From Gliomastix tumulicola (Eukaryota > Ascomycota > Sordariomycetes > Hypocreales > Bionectriaceae): a stretch of 64,000 nucleotides of DNA. Location: assembly GCA_001599755.1 (NCBI GenBank), contig BCHX01000006.1:2157336-2221335 (forward strand). Direction: 5' to 3'. The notes under the pieces were generated by a model, which was not told the origin of the DNA, ran no database searches, and saw nothing but the letters and a program-made list of their open reading frames with translations. The position numbers were made by a program, and so were the translations under genes. Shown piece after piece: positions 1 to 10,262 of this stretch (positions within the stretch are counted from its first letter, which is position 1; every line of letters begins with the position of its first letter).

Positions 1-1142
1 TTGTTTCCGGGTCAAAGGATCACTTGGTGAAGCTATGGGATCCCCGTTCGAGGAATTGCCTCACGACGCTTCACGGCCATAAGAGCACAGTAACCAAGGT
101 CCTGTTCGAGAAAGTACAGGGCCACTGTCTCGCGACCTCAGCACGCGATCAGACGGCTCGGGTCTTTGATCTGCGAGTCATGAAAGATATCTGCCTGCTA
201 AAAGGCCACGAAAAGGACATCTCGACATTGACATGGCACCCCATACACCCCAACCTCCTCACAACAGGTGGTATGGACGGATCCATCTTCCACTACCTGC
301 TCGACACGCCGAACCCGCCAGCCGGGCAGGCTCTCACAGTTGCGCCCTGGGATAGCCCGGACCCGGCATCGACTCCCGCCCAGTCCATCTGGCCAATGCA
401 CAAGCTGCCCTATGCCCACGACTACGCCGTCTGGTCGCTTGACTGGCACCCAATGGGCCACCTGCTTGCGTCCGGTTCCAATGACCGCATCACGCGATTC
501 TGGACACGGGCTCGACCAGGGGACACGGATGTCTTCCAGGACCGATACCACATCGGCGAGGCGGCTGCCGAAGCCCAGGGGACCTGGGATCGCCGTGGAA
601 ACCGCAAGCAGCGGCAGGAAGAGGAACAGCAGGAGATGGAAGATGAGGCAGACGCCCTCGTCGACCAGGACGTGAGGCCCAACGCTCTCGCGCCACCGGG
701 TCTGTCCAACATCCCTGGTCTGCCCCCGGGCTTGGGCGTCGGCGGCCCGCTACCTCTCATTCCTGGGGTAGGTGGTGCTTCCGGTACTCTTCCTCCGCCA
801 CCTCTGATGCCGCCGCCGATTGGTCTCAACGGAGGTGTGCCACCGCCGCCCCTTCCCAGTATGAACGGCGCACCGCCTCCTCCTCTACCGGGCTTGGATC
901 CGAATAACCCTCCCGATCCAGCCACGCTGTTCGAGATGATGAGAAATGCCGGCATCCCCATACCTCCTCCTGGGTTCATACCCCCAGGTGGAGGCGTGCC
1001 TCCCCCAGGCGACTTCCCCATGCCACCTCCGCCTCCTCTCCCGACCGACGGGGACGCGGGTCGGCGCAGGGCCCCTCTTCCTAGTCAGGAGGATAGTCTT
1101 CGGTCTGAGCAGAAGCATGGAAGGTATACACGTGCGCGATAG
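1..1142 (+). CDS. PFS2: Polyadenylation factor subunit Pfs2, 3' part (5' end outside window)
   Basis: This is a WD40 protein of the cleavage and polyadenylation factor complex, which acts in the nucleus in mRNA 3'-end formation. The reading frame is already open at base 3 and enters mid-propeller (SGSKDHLVKLWDP). Further WD-type blades end in ARVFD, SIFHY and ITRFW. After the propeller come an acidic Glu-rich stretch, a long Pro/Gly-rich low-complexity tail and a basic end, RYTRAR, before the TAG at 1140-1142. Propeller plus proline-rich tail fits filamentous-fungal Pfs2, whose tail is much longer than in budding yeast. The N-terminus and any upstream introns lie outside the window. It converges on NUC1. 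The family call rests on recognition of the tail and blade sequences. Confidence 0.88.
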   Translation, partial: VSGSKDHLVKLWDPRSRNCLTTLHGHKSTVTKVLFEKVQGHCLATSARDQTARVFDLRVMKDICLLKGHEKDISTLTWHPIHPNLLTTGGMDGSIFHYLLDTPNPPAGQALTVAPWDSPDPASTPAQSIWPMHKLPYAHDYAVWSLDWHPMGHLLASGSNDRITRFWTRARPGDTDVFQDRYHIGEAAAEAQGTWDRRGNRKQRQEEEQQEMEDEADALVDQDVRPNALAPPGLSNIPGLPPGLGVGGPLPLIPGVGGASGTLPPPPLMPPPIGLNGGVPPPPLPSMNGAPPPPLPGLDPNNPPDPATLFEMMRNAGIPIPPPGFIPPGGGVPPPGDFPMPPPPPLPTDGDAGRRRAPLPSQEDSLRSEQKHGRYTRAR

Positions 1143-1643
1143 GAGCAGAACGAAACCTTTTTGTCGGACCAGTCCGTCGTCGGACCCGTCGTCAAACCAG
1201 CTCAAAAGGAAGAAGCGCCGGGGACCGAGGGAGGCGGAGAAGAGCAAGAAACGTCGAAACAGACGAGCCAGTACATACCTAAATGAAAGGAGAGAGTTGG
1301 ATTGCCATTGATTCTCTTCAGAGGGACCCTAGGAACATGATGCATTCATAGAATGATGTTGGTATTGACTCGGCGGAGGCAAGGAGAAAGGAAACCAAGA
1401 GTATCTATCTAATGTACATGCTGTCATTCTCAGCGGAACCGATGCTCGCGCTTGGCTCTAAGTGCAAATGCAAGTCTATGTAACTGAACGCAGGATAATA
1501 CCGAGGTCCATGACTATAGATAATGACCAGAAGGCGTTGAAATGGCCGTGGCTGTGCGTAAAACTATGAAAGAGAAGCAAAGAAAAGATTGAAAAGAGAG
1601 AAGAACCAATCTTGTGTGAAAGGAGCCGTAGAGTCGGAACAAT
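1143..1643. other. Convergent intergenic region PFS2/NUC1
   Basis: About 500 bp between two convergent genes. Open frames here run on from PFS2 in other frames and have no domain signal. It presumably holds both 3' UTRs. I see no gene. Confidence 0.6.
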
Positions 1644-2741
1644 TTAGGAGCTTGGGGGAGGGAGCGCCTTCCTGTCACCCTTCCCAAAAGCCTTCTGCCT
1701 GTCCGCGTAGTCCCTGATGATGAGCGCGCATGTCGTATCCGTGCACAGCCTCCTCCGCCTCTGAGGCGGCAGCTTGCTCGCAAACTCGAGTCCGCTCGCG
1801 CGCTCGACCGCCTCGACGGGGACTTCGAAGTCGGTGATGGGCTTGTCGTTGGAGATGGGCGCGTTGGGCAGGACGAAAGCGCCCAGTGCCACGTTGCCGC
1901 CCACACGGCCGTCCTCGGCGAAGATGACCTTGTAGAAGTGCGTCGGCACGGCGACGGACGGCGGCGAGCCGATCATCTCGTACTTGACGTACCACTTGTT
2001 ATCGACGGGATCCTTGCGCGGGAGATACAGCGGCCCCGTGACGATGCGCACGGAGGGGTACTTGACCGTCAGCCGGCGGCAAAAGTCCTCAAAGTGCGCC
2101 CAGTAGTCCCTGTTGAAGCCCTCGCCGACCTGCGGGCACATGTTGGACAGGTAGAAGGTCTCGTCCATGGCCTTCTGCGACCACTTGGCGTCGGCGGCGG
2201 GCACCTGGTGGCCCCTGTCGTAGCCGCTGCGGAAGTAGTCCTTGAGCAGGCCGCGGAACTTGGGCGGGACGGCGTCGTCCTCGAGGAAGCTGCTGTGCTT
2301 GCGGTCGGCGTCCTTGAGGGCGAGGGACTGCGGCGTGATGTGCTCGATGACCCAGTGCGGGTTGCGCAGGCGGCGGTCGTAGCTCGAGATGAGGGCGGAG
2401 CGGCTCGCGATGTCGGACACGGGGCCCGGGAAGCCGTACTCGAAGAGGCCTGCGGGGTTCACGGGGCCCGTGATGGGCACTGGCGCATTCGGCAGGGGAG
2501 GCGCTGCGAGGATCTGGGTTGGCGGGATGGCGGTTGGCGCGGGTAGTGTCGTGTTTGCGATGGCGACGGAGGGGGATGCTGCTGCTGCTAATGAAGATGA
2601 AGATGAAGATGAAGATGAAGATGATGCTGTAGCTTGTAGGGTTTCGGGCTTGTCGTGGCCTCGTAAGGAGAACATGGCTGCGGTGAGAGCTGCGCCGCCT
2701 CCGGCACTGAGGAGAGCGACTGTTGCGACCGTCTTGGACAT
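1644..2741 (-). CDS. NUC1: Mitochondrial DNA/RNA non-specific endonuclease (Nuc1/EndoG)
   Basis: A 365-aa single-exon gene. Residues 1-25 are hydrophobic with few acidic residues, as expected for a mitochondrial targeting or inner-membrane anchor. A Ser/Ala-rich linker (about 40-60) follows, then the beta-beta-alpha-metal nuclease domain. The catalytic motif DRGHQ lies at about 175-179 (general-base His178). The metal-binding Asn lies in the segment CPQVGEGFN (Asn210). In the family this enzyme cuts DNA and RNA in mitochondria and moves to the nucleus in cell death. The Ser run is encoded by a repeated GATGAA hexamer (plus-strand reading, around 2595-2625), so its length may vary between strains. 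A TATA-like site lies about 45 bp upstream. Confidence 0.93.
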   Translation of the reverse strand: MSKTVATVALLSAGGGAALTAAMFSLRGHDKPETLQATASSSSSSSSSSSLAAAASPSVAIANTTLPAPTAIPPTQILAAPPLPNAPVPITGPVNPAGLFEYGFPGPVSDIASRSALISSYDRRLRNPHWVIEHITPQSLALKDADRKHSSFLEDDAVPPKFRGLLKDYFRSGYDRGHQVPAADAKWSQKAMDETFYLSNMCPQVGEGFNRDYWAHFEDFCRRLTVKYPSVRIVTGPLYLPRKDPVDNKWYVKYEMIGSPPSVAVPTHFYKVIFAEDGRVGGNVALGAFVLPNAPISNDKPITDFEVPVEAVERASGLEFASKLPPQRRRRLCTDTTCALIIRDYADRQKAFGKGDRKALPPPSS

Positions 2742-2783
2742 CTTGAGAGCAGAGCTTGCGCCGGCTTTTCGTCCTCGGTTTCC

Positions 2784-2790
2784 TTATATA
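2784..2790 (-). promoter_or_regulatory. TATA-like box upstream of NUC1
   Basis: The minus strand reads TATATAA here, about 43 bp before the NUC1 ATG. That is close, so the 5' leader would be very short if this box is used. Confidence 0.4.
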
Positions 2791-3874
2791 CGCGACAGGG
2801 TCAAGTCAGGCGAGGTGTGCTTCTGCCTAGGTGACTCGCAAGCGGTCGTCTCTGTGCAGTTCACGAGAGATCTGGTTCTGGCGACTTCCCTCCAGTGCGT
2901 GAGCGAAGACGAGAAGCTGATGTGGTGTGGTGATGCGTGTCTTGGAGGGTGACCAGGCACGGGGATTTTTTTTGTTAGTCAGTTGGAGTGTACTTAATTT
3001 CGCTGCAGAATTCAGGGTCCAGAGAGGTACCCTGCTGGGCGGAACCGTTCCGGATCGCGGTATCACATGGTCACGCGTGGCTGACAGACTCCGCTGAACG
3101 ATCTCATGATTCCTCGACCTGGACAGCGAGCAAGTTGCAGGACATCAGCCGCAGGGTTGCAATTCGTGGCACACATCGCATACCATACAGGGCCAGATCA
3201 TGCAAGGCACAGCCAGCCACTGATCTGAGAGATCGGGCCCTCGGGAACCAATGGGACGGGCACTCTCGATGACAGCAGGTGAGGGTCACGACGAGTCGGA
3301 TGAAACTACCCTGCCACTACCTGGGATTCCAAATTTGGAGACAATCTCGTGATTTCTCATCACTCTCTTACCGGACGTCTTTCTCCCTGGGCCAACCGAA
3401 TCTCCGTGTGTGGTTTGAGGAACTGGCTTGAGCTCCGATGGCGCGAAGCAGCTGATCCTCGGAAACGACGGGGGCCACATGGCGCTTTCAACCTACGAGA
3501 CTGTGCGTGGCTACAAGGGCGATGGCCAAGGCGAAGAAGCCATTCTTGGATACAGTTGCAGCGTCTCCCTCCTCCTCCTCCTCCTCACTAGCCTGAGTCG
3601 CGGACGAGCCACTGGGATCGGACGTGGGCTCTGGTACGCCCTCGGGACAGTGCCCTGCATATTGTTAGCGACGTCCTACATGATATTTCACCAGGACTGT
3701 TGAGGGGGCTACCGACAATGATTGACGTGGTATGAGCAAGTTCCGGAAGGCTCGCCCATGCCGCTTTCGTGCTCGTGTTCCTCGGGAGGATGATCCGGCT
3801 CCTCAACACCGGGAGGACAGTGCCCTTGAACCAACAGTCAGCCAGGAGCCCCAAAGATGAAGCAACATCGGGTG
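2791..3874. other. Gene-free region between NUC1 and the small secreted protein gene
   Basis: About 1.1 kb. Short open frames on both strands lack ATG starts in good context, splice logic or recognisable protein character. A short CTC run lies near 3570-3590. I see no gene. Confidence 0.5.
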
Positions 3875-4329
3875 TTACGAACAGTGGTCATGATGAGGGG
3901 TACACTCGCCGGTAGCGGTAGGCGAAGCGGCACAATCGGTAACGGTGACAGTGGACGTCATAATCGCGTAGCCCTCGGCGCTCAGGATGCCGGTCTCGAG
4001 ATACGCGACGCCAGTTTCGACGATGGTGCCGTTGTGGGTGTACTCGGAGGTGTAGACGGGGACGCGGGTGCCGGTCCAGGAGTGGCCCTCGGTGAAGTAC
4101 TTGGACTGGAGGGAGCTCACCCAGTCGAGCCCTTCCCAGCCAGCGGTTGCGATGCCATACTCCGTCTTGGTGGCCGTCCTGTTCGCACGGTTAGTTTAGG
4201 TCGGAGACGCAGCGCTCTTCGGGGCACACACTCGCAGAGAGTCAAAGCCTCGGAGTGAGAGTGGGAGTGGGTGTGATGGGCGGCGGCCAGGCCGGCGACG
4301 AGGCCCGTGATGATGGACTTGACAAGCAT
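3875..4329 (-). CDS. Small secreted His-rich protein (one intron)
   Basis: The spliced model joins 4329..4232 and 4178..3875. The 53-nt intron (4179..4231) starts GTGTGT, has a CTAAC branch site and ends AACAG. The product is 133 aa. A hydrophobic signal peptide ends around AGLAAA (residues 11-17). It is followed by a His/Ser run (HHTHSHSHS), a central Tyr/Thr/Gly-rich region and a C-terminus with three of the four cysteines (about 32, 115, 125, 132) and a His-rich tail, HHDHC. The His-flanked ends suggest metal binding, but this is only an inference. No family is recognised. The frame is continuous across the junction, which supports the model. It may be a cell-wall or effector-like protein. 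Confidence 0.7.
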
Positions 4330-4749
4330 CTTCGCGAAAGTCTTGTTTTCTTCGAAGAGGTTCGTTCTCGAATCTCTGGCTTGTTCCGATTTGGTACACG
4401 AAGCTGGGTAGTTCAGCGGTAAGGTACCAAGCGAAGACAACAAAGCTTGGTTGAAGGTAACCTTTCTCGAGATGCGATAGAAAAGAGATAAGGGAAGGGA
4501 AAAGAGAGGGTTGAAACACGCGTAGTGTGCACCTTTCTGGCACTCTAGATTACGAACGAGACGGTGAAGCGGAAGTGAGAGGCAGGTGAGATGAAGACGC
4601 GCATCAGATCAGACACGGTGAATTATGCCTATGCAGACGGGCACCCCAATGGTTTGTTCAGCCCTATCCGTCGGGTGTTGCAGTTGGCGACAAGACGGTC
4701 CACGACCTGCTCACTTCTTGTTCTCTCTCAACCACCTCGACTACGAGCC
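4330..4749. other. Divergent promoter region between the two small secreted protein genes
   Basis: About 590 bp separate the two divergently transcribed ATGs (4329 and 4917). The region may hold promoters for both. A purine-rich run lies at 4480-4520 and pyrimidine-rich sequence just before 4917. Confidence 0.45.
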
Positions 4750-4757
4750 TATATAAT
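4750..4757 (+). promoter_or_regulatory. TATA-like box of the eight-cysteine secreted protein gene
   Basis: TATATAAT lies 167 bp upstream of the ATG at 4917, followed by CT-rich sequence usual near fungal transcription starts. Confidence 0.5.
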
Positions 4758-4916
4758 CTGCAACTCTCGACCCGTCAACCTCTCAACCGCCCAACCCAGC
4801 AACCACGCTACTACTTTCCTACTTCACCCCCTCGTTGAAGTACATCTCGCAATACTAGATACCTTCCCCGTGACACGACGATCAATCACTCTAGGAAACT
4901 GCTACTACCTGACAGC

Positions 4917-5204
4917 ATGGGTTTCCTCAGCCAGCTCATATTGGCCTTCGCCGCCCTCGGTGGCGGCATCTCTGCCATGCCGCAGCCCCAGGCCGGTGTT
5001 CACGCCGGCCTCGTCAAAGGCCGATGCGAGATCCCGGCTGGCAACTGCGACCCCTACGACGGCGAGCTCGGATGCGAGTTCTGCTGCGTCGACTTCATAC
5101 CGGCGCCTGGCTCTCTCTGCCACATTGACCTCGAGTTCTCCGGCTGGTGCGGCGATGAGCCGGGCAAGGGCATCATCTTCCACTGCGGCACTCATGATGA
5201 CTAG
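4917..5204 (+). CDS. Small secreted cysteine-rich protein (effector candidate)
   Basis: A 95-aa single-exon product. Residues 1-20 form a clear signal peptide (MGFLSQLILAFAALGGGISA), so the mature chain is about 75 aa. It holds eight cysteines at 37, 44, 53, 56, 57, 68, 78 and 90: C-x6-C-x8-C-x2-CC-x10-C-x9-C-x11-C. There are no other hydrophobic segments and the mature part is acidic. Length, signal peptide and an even cysteine number fit the class of small secreted disulphide-rich proteins (effectors, antimicrobial or surface proteins). I do not recognise a named family. The spacing does not match the hydrophobin pattern, which needs two separate CC pairs. A TATA box and CT-rich leader precede it. 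Confidence 0.78.
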   Translation: MGFLSQLILAFAALGGGISAMPQPQAGVHAGLVKGRCEIPAGNCDPYDGELGCEFCCVDFIPAPGSLCHIDLEFSGWCGDEPGKGIIFHCGTHDD

Positions 5205-6556
5205 TCGTCGTTCCATCCTACTGATGGCGTCGGTGGGTGTTTTCACTCTGTGCACTGAAACTCGGTGTGATGTTGCTAACCGGTTGCCTATAGATCACCT
5301 AGGGCTTGTGTAGCTCATTTTGGAGGCAGGAGGAAATGCACGAGGTTTAATGATTACGAAAGGAAGACGGAATAGTTCAGCGGTCTCGAACTCCTGGGGA
5401 TGGGCGTGGACTAAACATGACTCTGCCTAAGCAACCAAGGGGGAGCAGCCAGCTAATGGCGACTCAGTAATAGAATATTACTAGGTAATAAGGATAGAGA
5501 AACATGCCTCTTTAGCTGTGATCCTCATCGTGGCACTGCCGTGCTAGAAAAAAAAAGTCAGGTAAAAATGCGTCGTACTGTAGACACGTTGATGTGTGGT
5601 GTCCATCTACGCAGCAAATGGTGAGACAGCCACTTGGTTGGTCATGTCAGAATTATATGGGCTTGACCAATCGTCCAAACATGGCGATTGAGCGGCTGAC
5701 CAACTGCAGGACCCCAGTTGGCTGACCGTCCGTCCGGGTGCCGGATTCGAGGTCCGCGGAGGTGGGAAAGCGGCAAAGATCGTGGCCGATATGCATGGGC
5801 AAAACAGTGATATCATTGCATGAACTGCCCTCACTGCCGAAATTTGGCTTTCCAACGGTGCGACGCGTCCGTCCAATGGATTTCTCGCTCTCTGGATCTG
5901 GGGTTTAGCCGTTGAGGTGGCTTCGGCTTTTGGGTGATCTGGTTTATTATTATTTGGGGCGCTCTGCCTTGTTAGATGCGCACCTTGATGGACTTCATGT
6001 CCGGAGATAGTTAAAGACAGGAATGCAAGAGTCACAGGGCAGGTCCATCTCACGGTCTCCTGCCTGCCCGCTCTTGGTTCATAACTCTGGCTTCTGCTTT
6101 CTCTTTGATTCATCAACAAGCAAGCCTTTGTCTTCTGCGTTGATGCTCTGCGCGAGGCACCCTATAAACGATCCCTTGTCTCGATGCCGCCCCAGTCTTC
6201 ACTTTCGCTTGTGAAGATACCCCTGCTGGAGACGTCACCTTGCTCTACCTGACTCAGTAGCGCTAGCGCGAGCCCCTCCAACATTGCTGGCTCACCACCT
6301 ACCTGATCCATAGGCAGGAAAAAGCCGATAGCAGCCATTACATATCCACCGACACCAGCTACCGTCTCAGTAATCATCGTCAACCGCCCACGATAGTCTC
6401 CTACTACCGTTCCGTTACCAAATCTGCGCGACTTACCCTCGATTCTCGACCATATCTATACACAGCAGGGCACCTATATTCAGCAGCACGTCGCCACCCT
6501 CATGCTTCGCGATTAGAGGGCTATACGGACTTTGGTTGTGAGGTCGAGGTGCCAAG
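5205..6556. other. Intergenic region and leader upstream of the zinc transporter
   Basis: About 1.35 kb. It holds the 3' flank of the secreted protein gene and the promoter and leader of the transporter. A TATAAA occurs at 6163-6168, 390 bp before the ATG. Open frames on the minus strand (5607-6119, 6433-6858) show no protein character that I trust. Confidence 0.45.
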
Positions 6557-8321
6557 ATGGCCTTGGTGACGAGAGAACTCGACAATGACACTCGCGGGTG
6601 GATATTGTGCATCGTCAGCGGCATAGGTTCGTCTCTCCATATGCCCCCTTGTTTGCTCTCCTTTTCCCCCGTCTCGTGCGATCGTTGCTGACCTCGCAAA
6701 CACCCTTCGCCTGCAGCCTGTGTCGTCGGTGCCTCCGTCATCTGCTGCGATGTCTTCGTCCGCATGCTGCCAGGGAAACGCAACTTCCGTATCGAAGAAA
6801 GCAGCGGCTTTCTCGCTTGCTCCTTGAGCTTGAGTTTCGGCGTCATGGTAGGTGGCATGCGTCCTTGGCCCTCTAGTCATGCTGTGTACTGACGTTTTAA
6901 TTGCTCTCTAGCTGTTTTCGTCGTTGTACAGCATACTCCCCGAGTCGAAAGAATACCTCAAGAAGGATGGCTGGTCCGAGAACACAGCGGGCCTCATCAT
7001 GATGGGATGCTTTGTCGGCGGATTCATTGGCATCCAATCGATATCCCGACTCCTGCATCAGTTCATCCCCTCTCATGTTGTGGACTGCGACCACAGCCAC
7101 GCTGACGCCGCGACCCATCCTGGCGGCGACACCTGCAGCCACGGCCACGGGCATTCTCATCCCCATCATGGCAGCTCCCGAAGAAAGCTGTCGCGCAAGA
7201 GATCACCTCATACCCCCGATACAGCAGCGAACGGTCCATATAATGGCAGCGTGGTCCCCGCGGAATCAACGCCGCTACTCGGCAACAGGCCTCCGAACCT
7301 GGCTAGCCTGCCTAAGAGGCATGCTTCGGCGCGAGGCGACGAGATGGTGCAGCGAGCGCCTAGTCCGCTTGCAGCTGCCCGTGAACGCGCCAGAACGAAC
7401 GATCCGGCCGCCATAGGGAGACGGCCGTCCTTTTACCAGGTTCAAAAAAGGGTCATGTCCTTTGTAAAGGATACTAAGTGCAACTGTGATGAGCTCGGCT
7501 CATGCTATGGTTTCACCGACCCTTGTGGGCAGGAATGCTTCAAGCATATCAGCAATCGGCCGTCGCATGCCGGGCACGGACATATTCTACGGACGACCAC
7601 CGGCCCGTTCTACCCGCAAGCCGGGTCTGTATTCCACGACGGCCACGAGCATACCCACGAAGGGGGAGACGCTATCAGTCCTCGATTTCGCACCAGTCGG
7701 GCGACCTCCCGCGATTTGCTTCATGAATCCGATCACGATAATGGCGAGAGCGAGAGCGACGGCGAGAACGTAACCATTCTTGCCGACGATGACGTCGATG
7801 ATGATCCTGAGGCGCAACACCACCACCATGTGCCGACCAACGCGTTTCTGTCCATCGGTCTCCAGACATCGATAGCCATCGCGCTTCATAAGTTCCCTGA
7901 GGGTTTCATTACGTACGCGTCAAACCATGCCAACCCCTCCCTCGGTTTCAACGTATTCATGGCCCTCTTCGTCCACAATATCACCGAGGGATTTGCGATG
8001 GCCCTCCCCTTGTACATGGCCCTCGGCTCGCGCTGGAAGGCCATGGTCTGGGCCGCCCTCCTCGGCGGCCTCTCCCAACCCGCGGGCGCCGCCATTGCTG
8101 TCCTCTGGTTCAAGCTCGCTGACAGCTCTGACGACGCCAACGCGAATGCTGTTGCTTACGCCTGCCTATTTGCTATTACTGCTGGCATAATGGTCAGCGT
8201 GGCTCTGCAGCTGTTTGTCGAGAGCTTGAGTCTCAACCACAACCGCAACCTATGCATCTTTTTTGGGTTCTTGGGTATGTCTTTACTTGGCTTCAGCAAT
8301 GCCCTGCTCGGTCATCATTGA
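6557..8321 (+). CDS. ZRT3: ZIP-family vacuolar zinc transporter (Zrt3-like)
   Basis: Exons 6557..6626, 6717..6847 and 6912..8321 (introns of 90 and 64 nt, both GT-AG, frame kept) give 536 aa. Three N-terminal membrane segments (about 15-37, 53-70 and 86-108) are followed by a long hydrophilic loop rich in His (HGHGHSHPHH), then by a C-terminal block of membrane segments. That block carries the ZIP metal-site signatures HKFPEG and HNITEG. The large central loop and this arrangement match the yeast Zrt3 type, which releases stored zinc from the vacuole to the cytosol. Asp/Glu- and His-rich patches just before the ZIP core are likely zinc-sensing or metal-binding, by inference. It converges on the TFIIIA-like gene. 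Confidence 0.88.
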
Positions 8322-8744
8322 ACGATGAAAATGTCCTTTCACACCTGGGCTCGTTTTTTGGCCTTGTCCACGGCGTCGGTGGCATAGCGTTTCTTGGAGC
8401 CCATGGCATCATTGGCTTGTTGGAGTTGTCTTGGTATGATTATGATTACGCACACACTACATGGTCTGCATGGAGTTGGTAGAGGAACACACAATCATTT
8501 TGGCTTGGTCCTTGGATTCATCACATGGAGTGCATTGGTATTATTACGAGGAACGAGGCGGTGGAAATCCGAATAGATTGGAATACGCTCAAGTATGCTC
8601 TAAATCTTTGCCCTTCATGTATTCGTGTCAACATGACGCCCATTCGTAAACATCAGCCACAGCTTTTGGAGCTGAGGGTATATCCGCTTTTCCCAGTCTT
8701 AAAACGCCATGATTAAATCAAATGTGTATGCCATTCCTCCATTT
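8322..8744. other. Convergent intergenic region
   Basis: About 420 bp between the convergent zinc transporter and TFIIIA-like genes. It presumably holds both 3' UTRs. No gene is seen. Confidence 0.6.
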
Positions 8745-10262
8745 TCAGCCCAGATTTGGGTCGATGCGTGACTCCAGTCCCGGTGAGTCACGGGCCAATA
8801 GAAGTATATTCGCTTCGTCTTCTGCCCACCCGTCATCCGGAGGGTCGTAGTCCATCTGGGCAGCGAAGATCTCCTCCTGGGGCGCCCCATCCGGCCATGT
8901 CGAGGCGAACTCCTCTTCGAACATGGATGCCACGGGGGCCGAGTGTGGATCGTGGTCGAATAGGTCTGACTCTGGGGGTTCTCTGTGGGCTCTCTCAATA
9001 TGGGTTTCCAGGTCGGCATAGCGTGTGAACACTTCGTCGCAGCTGGAGCAGTGCACGTTGGCCTTCTCCATCAGCGTGATGCCGGACAGGTCATCGAGGA
9101 AGTTGGCTGGGTGTGCCTGGACTGGCACAGAGACCTTCGGGCGTTCTTGTCCGAGGTGAACATACCGCACGTGGTCCTCCAGTCTTGCCTTGGCGCTAAA
9201 CTTATCACCGCAGCCCCGAGCATTAGACCAGCCTGCAAACCCTGGACCCGATATGTCGAACTCGCCGCAAACGAAGCGTACGCCCTCGTGGGCGGTCCGG
9301 ATGTGATTCGTACGGTTGGATTTCGACGTGAACCTCTTGCTGCAGCCGTCGTGGGTGCACTCCCACGTCTTGCGCTCCTGCACCGTCTTCCCCGAGTGGT
9401 ACATCTCGATGTGCTGCTCGAGGTTGCAGTGGCGAGACGACTTGAAGTCGCAGAACATGCAGTTCTGATGCTCCTGCTTGACGTGGGCCTGCAGGAGCAG
9501 CTCCGTCGTGAAGCCGACCCGCTGCACGGTCCCGTCCGGCTGCGGTCTGGGGCCGCACTCATCACACCAGTACTTGGCCTCGCCGTGCTCCCTCTCCCTG
9601 TGCCGGTTCAGCGACGCCTTGGTCTCGAACTCGGCCTGGCAACCCGCCTCGGCGCACGAGAAGGCCTTCCTCCCCTCGTGGTCCTTGCGCACATGCTTGC
9701 TCAGCGTGTCCCTCTTCCGGAAACTCTGCCCGCACTCGCCGCAGCGGAACCGCTCGGCGCCCTCGTGCACGGCCTGGTGCCGCTTCAGCCGCGTGCCCGT
9801 GACGAAGCTCTTGCCGCACCCGTTCCGCTGGCACACGTGCCAGCGCTCGTGCGTGTGGACGGCCTTGATGTGCTGCTTCAGGTGCTTGTCGACCGTGTAG
9901 TCCTTGTCGCAGCCGTCGTAGGGGCAGGCGAAGGGCCGCGAGTTGGTGTGCGAGTTGAGGTGGTCGCGGAGGCGGGCCGGCCGGTTGAAGGTCTTGGGGC
10001 AGCCGGGCCAGGTGCAGGGGAGCGTCTTGAGGTCCGAGGGGAACTTGGCGCGGGGCGTCGTCGCGGCTGTGGTCGCCGGGGAGGACGGCTCTTCTTCGAT
10101 GAAGGAAGCTGGTGTCTGCGCGGCTGTGCTCGGGTCATATCCGTCGTCGTCGTCGTCGTCGTCGCCGTATGCTGCTGGGTGGTGGATTGGGATATCTAAT
10201 TGCAGTTTCTTCGAAGGGGACCGCATCCCCGGGGGAGGCTCGTCGGCGCTCCGTTTTGCCAT
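8745..10262 (-). CDS. TFIIIA-like multi-C2H2 zinc-finger protein
   Basis: A 505-aa single-exon protein. It has a short basic N-terminus with an acidic run encoded by a GTC repeat (GAC on the coding strand). From about residue 82 it holds nine or ten consecutive C2H2 fingers: CTWPGCPKTF, CPYDGCDKDY, CQRNGCGKSF, CGECGQSF, CAEAGCQAEF, a longer finger with insertion after CDECG, CMFCDF, CTHDGCSKRF, a long one with insertion ending in GCGDKF, and CSSCDEVF. The acidic C-terminal tail has no fingers. Nine tandem fingers with short linkers fit TFIIIA, which binds the internal control region of 5S rRNA genes and recruits RNA polymerase III. Other multi-finger proteins cannot be fully excluded. It is head-to-head with RPB6. 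Confidence 0.82.
   Translation of the reverse strand: MAKRSADEPPPGMRSPSKKLQLDIPIHHPAAYGDDDDDDDGYDPSTAAQTPASFIEEEPSSPATTAATTPRAKFPSDLKTLPCTWPGCPKTFNRPARLRDHLNSHTNSRPFACPYDGCDKDYTVDKHLKQHIKAVHTHERWHVCQRNGCGKSFVTGTRLKRHQAVHEGAERFRCGECGQSFRKRDTLSKHVRKDHEGRKAFSCAEAGCQAEFETKASLNRHREREHGEAKYWCDECGPRPQPDGTVQRVGFTTELLLQAHVKQEHQNCMFCDFKSSRHCNLEQHIEMYHSGKTVQERKTWECTHDGCSKRFTSKSNRTNHIRTAHEGVRFVCGEFDISGPGFAGWSNARGCGDKFSAKARLEDHVRYVHLGQERPKVSVPVQAHPANFLDDLSGITLMEKANVHCSSCDEVFTRYADLETHIERAHREPPESDLFDHDPHSAPVASMFEEEFASTWPDGAPQEEIFAAQMDYDPPDDGWAEDEANILLLARDSPGLESRIDPNLG

Noticed and set aside
5607..6119. 170-codon minus-strand frame upstream of the zinc transporter
   Set aside because: No conserved features and a composition typical of non-coding DNA. 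It overlaps the likely promoter.
8985..10199. 404-codon plus-strand frame opposite the TFIIIA-like gene
   Set aside because: Antisense shadow of the zinc-finger exon with no recognisable protein text.
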